Source of the DNA: Anatilimnocola aggregata
GTDB taxonomy: Bacteria > Planctomycetota > Planctomycetia > Pirellulales > Pirellulaceae
Assembly: GCF_007747655.1 (NCBI RefSeq)
Contig: NZ_CP036274.1
Location: 7,564,001 to 7,628,000, forward strand
Length of the DNA: 64,000 bases
Direction: 5' to 3'
Shown here: piece by piece, positions 54,579 through 62,852 of the stretch
How positions within the stretch are numbered: position 1 is the stretch's first letter
How the letters are laid out: the number at the start of each line of letters is the position of its first letter
Notes under the pieces: generated by a model
What the model was told of the DNA's origin: nothing
Seen by the model: only the letters and a program-made list of their open reading frames with translations
Databases searched by the model: none
Program-made: the position numbers and the translations under genes

Positions 54579-55790
54579 ATGCGGTGGTTGCTCGCGGATC
54601 CCCAGAACCCAGCTGATCGCGAGTGGCAGCAACAAGTGGTTGCCGCGACAGATCGTTGGTGGCAGGCTTTTCAGGCCAATGCGCCGGCCATCTCGCAAAG
54701 CTTTTCGCAGCGCGGCAAATTCGATGTCGTCCGCTTCATGGACGAGAACCTGGGCCCGCTCAATGCCGCCGTCTGTTGGCGCGCAGATCTTAGTTGGGAA
54801 TTCGGCCCCGCTCGACGCGCCGCCAATCAACAGGCCAGTGGAAGTCGCCTCGTTCTCACGCCAGAAAGTTACCATTGGCTGCGACCGGTGCTCGGCTACG
54901 TTCTTGGCCGTGCACCGCAAATTCCCAATTGGGAATTTTATGCCCATCGCTTGCCCGAAGATGCCGAACATGTGCGCGCCGCCGTGCAAGGGAGACAGGG
55001 AGTCTCGTTTCAACAGGCAGGCATCGAAGCCCGCGTTGGGCGCAATCGCAAGATCGATTTGCTCTATACATTTCCGCAGGAAAAATGGGACGAGGACAAA
55101 GCTCGCCAGGTCGCATTTGTCATTACCGAAACGCTGATGGGCGAAGAAATGCTCGATGCCTGGATCGGTGGCGTCGACGTGGCCGACGCGCGCGAACCGG
55201 GTCATCGTTGGCTGCCGTTCGAGCGCGGTCAGGCTACAGTCACCGCGCTGGCGCAAAGCCTACTGGAACAGTTGCCGGCACAACCGTGGTTTCGGGTCGA
55301 TAAGCAGCAAGCCAACTGGTCGAACTACAAGCTCGAAGCGGAGCGGGGACTGCAGGACTATCCGCAGCGGAGCGATCTAGTTGTTGGCTCTACCTGCTGC
55401 ACCGATGTGTTGGAGGCGGCTCTCTCGGGCACGTTGTTCGACTCTCGCTGCCACTCGCGCCACAACGAGTTCTTCTGCTACTTAAAGATCGACGCCACGC
55501 AAGTTCCCAATAGCGCGCGAGTTGAACAGCGGGCCAATATCGAAGATCCGCTCGACGAGGCGTTGCAGCGGGCAGGAGTCGGCGGCAGTATTGGCGGTGG
55601 CAGCGGACTGCTTTACAGCTACATCGATCTTTCGCTGACAAACGTCAATCAGGCGGTTCCCATCATCCGCCAGGTTCTCGCCCAGCAACGCGCGCCGCTG
55701 CGAACGTGGCTGCTCTTTCTCGATTCGCAATTCGCCCACGAATGGGCAGGAGCCTATCCGCAGACTCCGCCACCACCGGTTGACCCGTAG
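54579..55790 (+). CDS. Large conserved hypothetical protein
   Basis: The product is 403 residues, soluble, with no signal peptide. It opens MRWLLADPQNPADREWQQQ and is Trp-rich. Internal stretches DLLYTFPQEKWDEDKARQVAFVITETLMGEE and HNEFFCYLKIDATQVPNS look like a conserved, folded protein, but no catalytic motif was recognised. It lies 68 bases after the miniprotein gene on the same strand and converges on ruvX across two perfect palindromes. Confidence 0.72.
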   Translation: MRWLLADPQNPADREWQQQVVAATDRWWQAFQANAPAISQSFSQRGKFDVVRFMDENLGPLNAAVCWRADLSWEFGPARRAANQQASGSRLVLTPESYHWLRPVLGYVLGRAPQIPNWEFYAHRLPEDAEHVRAAVQGRQGVSFQQAGIEARVGRNRKIDLLYTFPQEKWDEDKARQVAFVITETLMGEEMLDAWIGGVDVADAREPGHRWLPFERGQATVTALAQSLLEQLPAQPWFRVDKQQANWSNYKLEAERGLQDYPQRSDLVVGSTCCTDVLEAALSGTLFDSRCHSRHNEFFCYLKIDATQVPNSARVEQRANIEDPLDEALQRAGVGGSIGGGSGLLYSYIDLSLTNVNQAVPIIRQVLAQQRAPLRTWLLFLDSQFAHEWAGAYPQTPPPPVDP

Positions 55791-55834
55791 GCGAGTCATT
55801 CCATGACTCGCGGAACCAGTCACGGAGTGACTGG
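55791..55834. repeat. Two adjacent perfect palindromes between convergent genes
   Basis: GCGAGTCAT-TCC-ATGACTCGC at 55791-55811 and CCAGTCAC-GGA-GTGACTGG at 55816-55834. Both are perfect with 3-base loops, the first beginning directly after the stop codon at 55790. The pair forms tandem hairpins that could end transcription in both directions and look like REP-type units. Confidence 0.9.
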
Positions 55835-55845
55835 ACTATGGGAAC

Positions 55846-56355
55846 TCATTCGAGCGTCGTGGGCGAGTTGAGCGTGCGCGAAGAATCGAGATAACTCAGT
55901 AGCAATACGTGCGCGGCGATTTTGTCGCGGCGTTCTTTCCGCTGCTTCGTGGAGAGCCCCGCTTCGGCCATCAATTCGTTCGCTTGCGAGGTGGTGAAGC
56001 GCTCGTCGAAGAGTGCGATCGGTACTTTGACGAGTGGCGCAAGCCAGGCTGCGAATTTGCGGACCTCGGCCGACTTCTGACTTTCGGTCCCGCTGGTGTG
56101 CAAAGGCAGCCCAATCACCAGGCCCACAATCCGTTCCGATTGAACGAGTTGCTGCAGCCACTCGGCATCCTTGGGCTCGCTGCGTCGAGAGTAGTTCTCG
56201 AGCGGGCTGGCGAACTTTTGCTCCGGGTCGGTGATCGCCACTCCGATGCGTACACTGCCGTAGTCGATGGCTGCGATTCGCCCCGTGCGCGGCACCCCAT
56301 CGGGTTCGTGCGGCGGGGATTCTTTCATCGTGGGCGGTTCCGACATAACGTGCAT
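55846..56355 (-). CDS. ruvX: Holliday junction resolvase-like RuvX (YqgF)
   Basis: RNase H-fold nuclease family, implicated in pre-16S rRNA end processing (YqgF) and named as a putative Holliday junction resolvase. The product is 169 residues; ATGs at 56355 and 56346 are both possible. The first catalytic Asp is D31 in AIDYGSVRIGVA, followed by GLVIGLPLHTSGTES, DERFTTSQA, and the C-terminal KIAAHVLLLSYLDS where a D/A usually begins the motif. A 25-residue Pro-rich N-terminal tail precedes the core. Confidence 0.92.
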   Translation of the reverse strand: MHVMSEPPTMKESPPHEPDGVPRTGRIAAIDYGSVRIGVAITDPEQKFASPLENYSRRSEPKDAEWLQQLVQSERIVGLVIGLPLHTSGTESQKSAEVRKFAAWLAPLVKVPIALFDERFTTSQANELMAEAGLSTKQRKERRDKIAAHVLLLSYLDSSRTLNSPTTLE

Positions 56356-56897
56356 TCTAATGGGAAGCGATCAAAGGTTTTTTCATTTACCCACCGGGCA
56401 TTGACCAGACGTGTCACGGCTGGCGGCTTCAATAGGAGGGACAACGCTACTAACGCTGGCCTGACAAAGTGCCTTCGCTGGAAAGGATGTGAACGCGATT
56501 CAGCCCACCCCCCTGAAAGAGGCCTGTTCAGCCCTGTTCATTGAACAGCGTTGAGTAGCCCCCGCAGCGACGAATACCGCAACCGCAAACCCTTATTCCA
56601 CAATCACTTGCAGAGCGCCCACGGGATACATAAGACTCGCAATGACACAAGTATTGGCACCTGTTCAAGCTCCTGTTCACCCCGGCTACTCATAGCGAAA
56701 TGGCGAGCCCGATCATGCTCATTCCGCGCGGCCTGCAATTCCCAGCTAGCTGCTAGCAATACCGTCCCCTTATTTTTCGAAAACAATTGCATCCACAAAA
56801 TCCGATCTGTTATGATACGCAGTTGCTGCGCGGGTCATTCTGTCGTGGCTCCTTCCTCCCTTTCCGCTTGCCAGAATTCTCCCGCCAAGGTGCCCTC
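56356..56897. other. Intergenic region before DUF1501 copy 2
   Basis: 542 bases. It contains the divergent ruvX promoter side, a CTGTTCA/TGAACAG dyad near 56530-56545, and the strong promoter-like site at 56787-56816. A longer reading frame crosses it but has no coding character. Confidence 0.5.
56787..56816 (+). promoter_or_regulatory. Sigma-70-type promoter of DUF1501 copy 2
   Basis: TTGCAT at 56787-56792 and TATGAT at 56811-56816 are separated by 18 bases in an AT-rich block; the start codon is about 75 bases after the expected transcription start. Confidence 0.55.
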
Positions 56898-58226
56898 ATG
56901 CTCAACCTGTTTCCTGGTCGGACGCGTGATTGCGAAGGTGTCTCACGACGCAGCTTTTTGCAGGTTGGTGCGCTCGGTGGACTGGGCCTTTCGCTCCCCG
57001 GTTTTCTCGCCAGCCAAGCTGCTGCGAAGTCCGCGGGCAAGTCTTCGCTGGGGCAATGCAATGTGATTCTGGTTTGGACCCGCGGTGGTACTAGCCATCA
57101 CGACACGTTCGATCCCAAGCCTGATGCACCGGTCAACGTGCGCGGTGAATATAGCGTGATCGACACGGCAATTCCTGGCGTGAAGTTCACCGAGATCGTG
57201 CCGACGTTCGCCAAGGAAGCCAAGCGGTTCGCGCTGCTGCGTGGTTGGAATCCTTTGAACGGCAGTCACGGTGCGGCCGATCAATACGTGATGTCGGGCC
57301 GCAAGATGAATCAGGCTGTTCGCTATCCCACGATGGGTGCGGTGGTCAGCCACTACAAAGGTTTCAAATCAGCTTTGCCGCCGTTTGTCCAAGTGGGCAC
57401 CGAAGTCGATCGCCGCTTTGGTGGCGGCAGCCCGGGCATTCTCGGACTGGAGCATGGTGCGTTCGAAATCGCCGCCGATCCAAGTGCCGAAAAGTTCAAC
57501 GTCCGCGATATCACACCCCCTGCTGGTGTCACCAGCGAGCGGATCGATCGTCGCCGCAAGATGCTCACTGCTGTCGATCAACTGCAGCGGCAGAACGACC
57601 TGCAGCCTGCCGCTTATGAAGCGCTCGATGAACACTACAAAACGGCGCTCAACATGATCACCGCGCCGGAAACGAAGGGGGCGTTTGCTCTCGAAAAAGA
57701 AGACGACAAACTGCGCGATGCGTACGGTCGAAACAAATTCGGCCAAGGCCTGCTGCTGGCTCGCCGGTTGATTGAGTCGGGTGTGCGTTTTGTCACCGTG
57801 ACCGATGGTGGCTGGGACACGCACGCTAACAACTTCAAGACCCTCAAGAACACCCGCATTCCGCCCGTCGATAAAGGTCTGCCCCAGCTTGTGATCGACC
57901 TGGAAGAGCGGGGCATGCTCGACAGCACGCTGGTGGTCTGGCTCACCGACTTCGGTCGTACGCCAAAGATCAACTCGGCCAGCGGTCGCGATCACTGGGC
58001 CACATCGGGCTTTGCAATGATGGCCGGTGGCGGCGTTCCTGGCGGCCAGGTTCTCGGCCAGACCGATGACGAAGGTGGTCACGTCATCAAGGACGAATAC
58101 CTGAGCGAAGACATTGTGAACACCATCTATCAGAAAGTCGGCATTCCGACCGACCTGATGGTCAATGCTCCCGACGGTCGCCCGATCCGCCTGCTGGAAG
58201 GCAAGCCGATCAAGGAATGGCTGTAA
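56898..58226 (+). CDS. DUF1501 family exported protein (twin-arginine leader), copy 2
   Basis: The product is 442 residues from the ATG at 56898; a longer frame to 56787 overlaps the promoter and is unlikely. The twin-arginine leader is SRRSFLQVGALGGLGLSLPG. Family signatures include VWTRGGTSHHDTFDPKPDAP, LRGWNPLNGSHGAADQYV, FGQGLLLARRLIESGVRFVTVTDGGWDTHANN and LTDFGRTPKIN. It is on its own here, not next to a DUF1549 gene, unlike copy 1. Exact function unknown; exported and probably metal-dependent. Confidence 0.94.
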   Translation: MLNLFPGRTRDCEGVSRRSFLQVGALGGLGLSLPGFLASQAAAKSAGKSSLGQCNVILVWTRGGTSHHDTFDPKPDAPVNVRGEYSVIDTAIPGVKFTEIVPTFAKEAKRFALLRGWNPLNGSHGAADQYVMSGRKMNQAVRYPTMGAVVSHYKGFKSALPPFVQVGTEVDRRFGGGSPGILGLEHGAFEIAADPSAEKFNVRDITPPAGVTSERIDRRRKMLTAVDQLQRQNDLQPAAYEALDEHYKTALNMITAPETKGAFALEKEDDKLRDAYGRNKFGQGLLLARRLIESGVRFVTVTDGGWDTHANNFKTLKNTRIPPVDKGLPQLVIDLEERGMLDSTLVVWLTDFGRTPKINSASGRDHWATSGFAMMAGGGVPGGQVLGQTDDEGGHVIKDEYLSEDIVNTIYQKVGIPTDLMVNAPDGRPIRLLEGKPIKEWL

Positions 58227-58407
58227 GGGAGGGAGCTAGGAACTGGGGGCTTAGGGAAAGACTTGGTTCCTTAGGAATCACCGGCCGTTAACTCCCGTCT
58301 ATTTTTGCAGTTAACACTCTGAGAAGAGCCCGCTAGGGGCTTACCTTTCGAGCATTTGCGAGCCCTCGTATAATCGGGGTCTGCTGCGAGTGAATTGACT
58401 GCGAAGG

Positions 58408-59256
58408 ATGGACGCGATGAAGGTCGGAGCTGTTTCCTATCTGAATACCAAGCCGCTGGTTTATGGCTTGACTGCAATTGAAAGCAGCACGCGCGAACCC
58501 AGCACGCGTGACTTCGAACTGGTCTTTGACCTCCCCAGCAGACTGGCCGATCGTCTGGCCCGCGGCGAGCTCGATGTCGCGCTGATTCCCTCGATTGAGT
58601 TCTTCCAGAACCCCAGCTATTCGATCATTTCCGATGCCTGCATCGGCTGCCGTGGTCCTGTCTTTAGCGTAAAGTTGTTCTCGCGCGTGCCCGTTGGCAA
58701 GATTCGGACCCTGGCACTCGACGAAGGTTCCCGCACTAGCGCGGCACTCGTACAGATCCTGCTCAAAGAGCGGCACGGGATTTCGCCCCAGTTGTTGCCG
58801 CTGCCGATTGGATCGCCCTGGGAAGAATCGCCCGCCGATGGCATCCTGGTGATTGGCGATCGGGCCATGCATCCGCCAAAGAGTCAGTTCGCTGAGATTT
58901 GGGACTTGGGAGATGTCTGGTGTCGCTGGGCCGAGTTGCCGTTTGTCTTTGCGATGTGGGTCGCTCGTCCGGGTATCGAAGGGACCGATGAACTAGCAGC
59001 ACAGCTATCCGCAGCACGCGATCAGGGGCTCGCGAACCTGCCGCAGATCGCCGCGACCGAAGCGCCCCGCTATGGCCTGACTACCGAACAATGCCTCGTC
59101 TATCTGCGAGACAACTTGCACTTTTACCTTCACGACCGTGAGCTTTGCGGCTTGCGCAAATTCCACGAACACGCGGTTCGCCTGGGCCTCGCTCCTGCGG
59201 GAGTTGCAGTACCGGCTTTAGCCGGCGCTGCCCGAATCAATACGGGCACCACGTAA
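58408..59256 (+). CDS. mqnA: Chorismate dehydratase MqnA (futalosine menaquinone pathway)
   Basis: Forms 3-enolpyruvylbenzoate from chorismate, the first step of the futalosine route to menaquinone. The product is 282 residues, periplasmic-binding-protein-like fold. Motifs are VGAVSYLNTKPLVYGL at the N-terminus, LARGELDVALIPSIEFFQNP, LALDEGSRTSAALVQILL and GDRAMHPP. The last 22 residues are encoded by palindromic sequence and resemble low-complexity repeat. mqnC follows 42 bases later. Confidence 0.93.
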   Translation: MDAMKVGAVSYLNTKPLVYGLTAIESSTREPSTRDFELVFDLPSRLADRLARGELDVALIPSIEFFQNPSYSIISDACIGCRGPVFSVKLFSRVPVGKIRTLALDEGSRTSAALVQILLKERHGISPQLLPLPIGSPWEESPADGILVIGDRAMHPPKSQFAEIWDLGDVWCRWAELPFVFAMWVARPGIEGTDELAAQLSAARDQGLANLPQIAATEAPRYGLTTEQCLVYLRDNLHFYLHDRELCGLRKFHEHAVRLGLAPAGVAVPALAGAARINTGTT

Positions 59257-59289
59257 GAGAAAATTCCGATACAGACCGCCTGAAGGCGG
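59212..59289. repeat. Three short palindromes at the mqnA-mqnC junction
   Basis: CCGGC-TTTA-GCCGG at 59212-59225 and GCCCG-8-CGGGC at 59230-59247 lie within the last codons of mqnA, and CCGCC-TGAA-GGCGG at 59276-59289 in the gap. All are short GC-rich REP-like palindromes. Confidence 0.75.
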
Positions 59290-59298
59290 AACTCCAAC

Positions 59299-60432
59299 AT
59301 GATCAACACCATCCTTAGTAAAGCAGTCGCCGGTGAGCGACTAACGCCCGAAGAAGGGCTCGCGCTGCTGCAATCGAACGATCTCGCTGCGATCGGCCGC
59401 GCTGCGGATGCGGTGACGCGCCGGCTGCATCCCGAGCCGATCCGCACGTACAACATCGACCGCAACATTAACTACACCAACATCTGTACGGCAGTCTGCG
59501 ATTTCTGCGCGTTCTATCGCCGGCCTAAATCGCCCGAAGGTTATGTGCTCCCTCGCGAAGAGTTGCTGCAAAAAGTTCGCGAGACGGTCGAGCTTGGCGG
59601 TGATCAAATCTTGATGCAGGGGGGCTTACATCCCGACTACAAGCTTGAGTGGTACGAAGAACTGCTGCACGACATTCGGTCGAACTTTCCGACGATCAAC
59701 GTCCACGGCTTCAGTCCGCCCGAGATTCATCACTTCACGAAGGTCAACAAGCTGCCGCTGAAAGCGGTACTGCAGCGGCTGAAGGATGCGGGCCTGGGCA
59801 GCTTGCCGGGCGGCGGCGGTGAGATCCTGGTCGACCGTGTGCGCGGGGCAATGACGCGCGGCAAGGTGATGACCGACGACTGGCTGAACGTGATGCGCGT
59901 CTGGCATGAACTGGGCGGCAACGGCAGCGCGACGATGATGTTCGGCCACATCGAAACGCTGGCCGAGCGAATCGAGCACCTAGAACGACTGCGGCAAGTG
60001 CAAGACGAAACGCACGGCTTCACTGCTTACATCTGCTGGACCTTTCAACCCGACCACACCGACATGGCCGACGTGCCGCCGGCTGGCTCGTTCGAGTATC
60101 TGAAGACGCAGGCTGTCAGCCGCCTGTATCTCGACAACTTCCCGAACATTCAATCGAGCTGGGTGACGCAGGGCTTAAAGATCGGCCAGCTCGCGCTGCT
60201 GTTCGGTGCGAACGACATGGGGAGCCTGATGATCGAAGAGAATGTCGTTGCCGAAGCGGGAACGGTTCACTTCCTGACGCTCGACCAGATTCGCGACTCG
60301 ATCAGCGAACTCGGCTACACGCCCCGGCAACGGAACGTCCATTACGAACTGCTCGACCTCGCGCACGAAGCTCGCGCAATTGAAGCGAATCGTAAGCCCA
60401 AGACATTGCCACTCGTGCAACTGGCGAGTTAG
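59299..60432 (+). CDS. mqnC: Cyclic dehypoxanthinyl futalosine synthase MqnC
   Basis: Radical SAM enzyme that cyclises dehypoxanthinylfutalosine. The product is 377 residues. C63, C67 and C70 in CTAVCDFCAFYR form the CxxxCxxC cluster motif; the following QILMQGGLHPDYKLEWYEEL, GLGSLPGGGGEILVDRV and CWTFQPDHTD match MqnC. It follows mqnA on the same strand and probably shares its transcript. Confidence 0.95.
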   Translation: MINTILSKAVAGERLTPEEGLALLQSNDLAAIGRAADAVTRRLHPEPIRTYNIDRNINYTNICTAVCDFCAFYRRPKSPEGYVLPREELLQKVRETVELGGDQILMQGGLHPDYKLEWYEELLHDIRSNFPTINVHGFSPPEIHHFTKVNKLPLKAVLQRLKDAGLGSLPGGGGEILVDRVRGAMTRGKVMTDDWLNVMRVWHELGGNGSATMMFGHIETLAERIEHLERLRQVQDETHGFTAYICWTFQPDHTDMADVPPAGSFEYLKTQAVSRLYLDNFPNIQSSWVTQGLKIGQLALLFGANDMGSLMIEENVVAEAGTVHFLTLDQIRDSISELGYTPRQRNVHYELLDLAHEARAIEANRKPKTLPLVQLAS

Positions 60433-60444
60433 CAAGGCTCTTGC

Positions 60445-61314
60445 TTACGCGGGCAATTGAGGCAACACCTGCAGCAGGAACTTGGCCAGGCGTTCCGCGG
60501 CTTTATTCGCTTCGTCTCGGAGTTTCCACAAGTCAAGCGCCGCCGCGGGGCGCTTCATCAGAGCCTGGATCGCGATGCCTGCCTGCTTGGCGAGATTCTT
60601 TTCGTTCATCAGTTGCTCGACTTCGAATGGTAGCTCGTCGCTGAGGCCATCGCTAACAATCCGCACCGAGAGAAACCGCACGCCGGCCAGGCTGCACTCC
60701 TTGGCGACTGCAAACGTTTCCATATCGCAGGCAATGGCCGAGTGCTCTGCCCCTGCAGTCAGTTTCTCGGCGGTTGTTTTCAAGAGCCCATCGACGGTGA
60801 GCAACCGCCCAACGTGCAACTTGGGGGTGGGCTGCATTTTGAGTTCGATTTGCATTTCTTCGCCGGCCAAATTCACCACCGAATTGGCCATCAGCATGTG
60901 ACCGCGATGCAATTGATCGTTCAGCGCGCCCGCAAAGCCGGCAGACACAATCCAGCGCGGCTCGTAGGCGCGGATCATTTCACGAGTGGTTAGCGCGGCC
61001 GCTTCTTGACCGACTCCACCTTCGGCAATCACCGCGAGTTTGCCAGCGAGGGATCCCGCATGCTCAACGTGCTTCGGCCGTTTGGTCGACGCGACATCTT
61101 TCAACTGATCGACCAGTGGCCCCGCTTCCATTCCCAGGGCAAAGATGAGGGCAACATCGCAAGGGAGATCTTCACCGGCAACTTCACCCTCTGCACCACC
61201 TGAGGTGGGAACTGTCTGCCCGGCCTGTCCGGAACTTGTGCCGCTGAAGTGCTGCCGTACGGCCTGCTCGGCAGCATCGCGCAAGTAGTTGTTGACCAGC
61301 CAACGTAGCAGCAT
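60445..61314 (-). CDS. Nucleosidase of the MTAN/phosphorylase family, possibly MqnB
   Basis: The product is 289 residues. The MTAN-type core is visible: VALIFALGMEAGP, SAGFAGALNDQL, the catalytic-site motif IACDMETFAVA and VRIVSDGLSDELP. A 55-residue N-terminal extension precedes it (WLVNNYLRDAAEQAVRQHF), hydrophilic and with no known role. Such enzymes hydrolyse futalosine or methylthioadenosine. It is convergent with mqnC (stops 12 bases apart), which suggests but does not prove that it supplies the MqnB step. Confidence 0.8.
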   Translation of the reverse strand: MLLRWLVNNYLRDAAEQAVRQHFSGTSSGQAGQTVPTSGGAEGEVAGEDLPCDVALIFALGMEAGPLVDQLKDVASTKRPKHVEHAGSLAGKLAVIAEGGVGQEAAALTTREMIRAYEPRWIVSAGFAGALNDQLHRGHMLMANSVVNLAGEEMQIELKMQPTPKLHVGRLLTVDGLLKTTAEKLTAGAEHSAIACDMETFAVAKECSLAGVRFLSVRIVSDGLSDELPFEVEQLMNEKNLAKQAGIAIQALMKRPAAALDLWKLRDEANKAAERLAKFLLQVLPQLPA

Positions 61315-61317
61315 CGC

Positions 61318-61614
61318 TTAGTTTTTCCGTTCGCTCGTGGTCGGACCGCGTTGAGGGAGAATGTTGATTCCCAAGCGGGCAAGACAGGTGAGGAAAATCG
61401 TCGTCGCGACAACTTCATCGATGTTGCCAATGCCGGGAAGATTGTCGGGAAGTAATTCAATGACTCCCCAGCCTGGATTCGCCAGGTAGACCCCTGCCAG
61501 CACCAGCCCAACAACGGATACCAGGCTCCCCACCAAACCAGACTGCGTCGGCGGCATTACTTCGCCCTGCAATGGAGGGGAAGCATCTGCGGAATATGAT
61601 TTCGGCTCAGCCAT
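61318..61614 (-). CDS. Small DUF1232-like membrane protein
   Basis: The product is 98 residues from the ATG at 61614; the longer frame begins inside the upstream gene. Two hydrophobic segments are present (about 24-43 and 62-84). Between them is a WGVIELLPDNLPGIGNIDEV stretch that resembles the DLIPD..P..G..DD pattern of DUF1232 (YkvA-like). It starts 3 bases after the nucleosidase stop and on the same strand. Function unknown. Confidence 0.7.
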   Translation of the reverse strand: MAEPKSYSADASPPLQGEVMPPTQSGLVGSLVSVVGLVLAGVYLANPGWGVIELLPDNLPGIGNIDEVVATTIFLTCLARLGINILPQRGPTTSERKN

Positions 61615-61633
61615 TCGTCGTATCTCTCCATGG

Positions 61634-62746
61634 TTACTTGCCACCACGAATCAGCCAGCGATTGCATTCCGGCTCGAGGTTGGCGATCGATTTTCCGTAG
61701 GCTTCTTCGAGAGCAGTGGTGGGATCGGCCGCAGTGCGCAGGTTGCGAACGTAGACGAGAAACTTTTTCGGCTCCGTTTGCAGCAGGAACGCGGTCATCC
61801 CGAAAATCTGTAGGTAGTCGCGGGCATCCCAATCTCGAATGTCGCGTTCTACCTGCTCGACCCAAGGTCGCAAGTTTTTGTCCACCGCGAATTTTCGCAA
61901 CTGTGAAACCCAATCGCCCGGCGTTGGGCCCTCTTTTTGATTATAGACCGTTCGCCACAGATTCTTCTTGAGCGCCGCGAATTCGCAATACTCGGCAAAT
62001 CCTTCAGCGAGCCATTTGGGGGCGCGATTGTTGGTGGCGACGTGCAGTTGCTTGCGGCCCCCCATGAAACAGACGCCATGTACCGGCGGCCGATTCTTGA
62101 TTGTCTCCGCTGATTCTTGAAAAAACGGGATGAGCGTATGATCGAAGGCGCTCAGGCCGCGACTCACCGACCAGGAAGGGCCACGCTCGTCGACGGAATA
62201 GAGCTTTTCCAGTACGGTGCGAAAATGTGCATAGGCCTCGGGGCCAAACAGGCTCATCTGTTCGTAAGTATCGGGCCGTGTGCGGGTCAGCTCCATCGAG
62301 CCAGTCAGTTCCTGAAGATGAGCGGCCAAATTTTCGAATCCCTGGCCGATCTTCACGCATTCCGCCACGGGCATCTGAGCATGAACCATGATGTGGCGAG
62401 TCTCGACCCGCTTCAGGGCGAAGCCGGTCTCCTTTTCCCACTTTCGGTGGTTTTCGAGGGCCGTTTTAAGCCGTTCGGTTTCCTCGTCGACTAATTCCTG
62501 CTCGTTGCGGTCACCGCGACACTTAGGACAGAATCGATGCGGCACGGACTCGGCTGCATTGGCTCCCCCCTGCCCTTCCACGCGAAAGTAAGGCCTCCGC
62601 TTTTTGAGCGGCAAGAACCCGAGCCCGCCGCAATCTGGACAGTCGCCGGCAGGATCTTGTGCAAACAAAATTGCAGGGCAGGCCGCGAGAAGCGAACCTG
62701 CGGCGGTCGACTTCAGCCAGGTGCGACGATCGACACGAGAAAACAT
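61634..62746 (-). CDS. Exported peptidase-MA-like protein lacking the HExxH motif
   Basis: The product is 370 residues. A twin-arginine-type leader (RVDRRTWLKSTAAGSLLAAC) may also be a lipoprotein-like signal. Near the N-terminus is a DnaJ-like CPDCGGLGF and later CPKCRG (zinc ribbon). The C-terminal half carries PKWLAEGFAEYCEF, which is the conserved second half of the peptidase-MA/DUF1570-type domain, but the upstream HExxH is replaced by a sequence without the glutamate and histidines (QLHVATNNRAP). It is therefore probably a non-catalytic relative. The DUF1232-like gene starts 19 bases downstream. Confidence 0.75.
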   Translation of the reverse strand: MFSRVDRRTWLKSTAAGSLLAACPAILFAQDPAGDCPDCGGLGFLPLKKRRPYFRVEGQGGANAAESVPHRFCPKCRGDRNEQELVDEETERLKTALENHRKWEKETGFALKRVETRHIMVHAQMPVAECVKIGQGFENLAAHLQELTGSMELTRTRPDTYEQMSLFGPEAYAHFRTVLEKLYSVDERGPSWSVSRGLSAFDHTLIPFFQESAETIKNRPPVHGVCFMGGRKQLHVATNNRAPKWLAEGFAEYCEFAALKKNLWRTVYNQKEGPTPGDWVSQLRKFAVDKNLRPWVEQVERDIRDWDARDYLQIFGMTAFLLQTEPKKFLVYVRNLRTAADPTTALEEAYGKSIANLEPECNRWLIRGGK

Positions 62747-62852
62747 GCGGCAAACTCCGGAACGGCAAAATTCTATTGCGGCCCATTATGCCGAATGCTT
62801 CGATGGCAAGCCAGAAATTACCACTCCGCCGACGCTGCGAAGTGGAACTAAC

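Noticed and set aside
56551-57066. 171-codon frame overlapping the start of DUF1501 copy 2
   Set aside because: Overlaps the promoter and the well-supported DUF1501 gene in another frame; the product is Ser/Cys/Arg-rich without domains.
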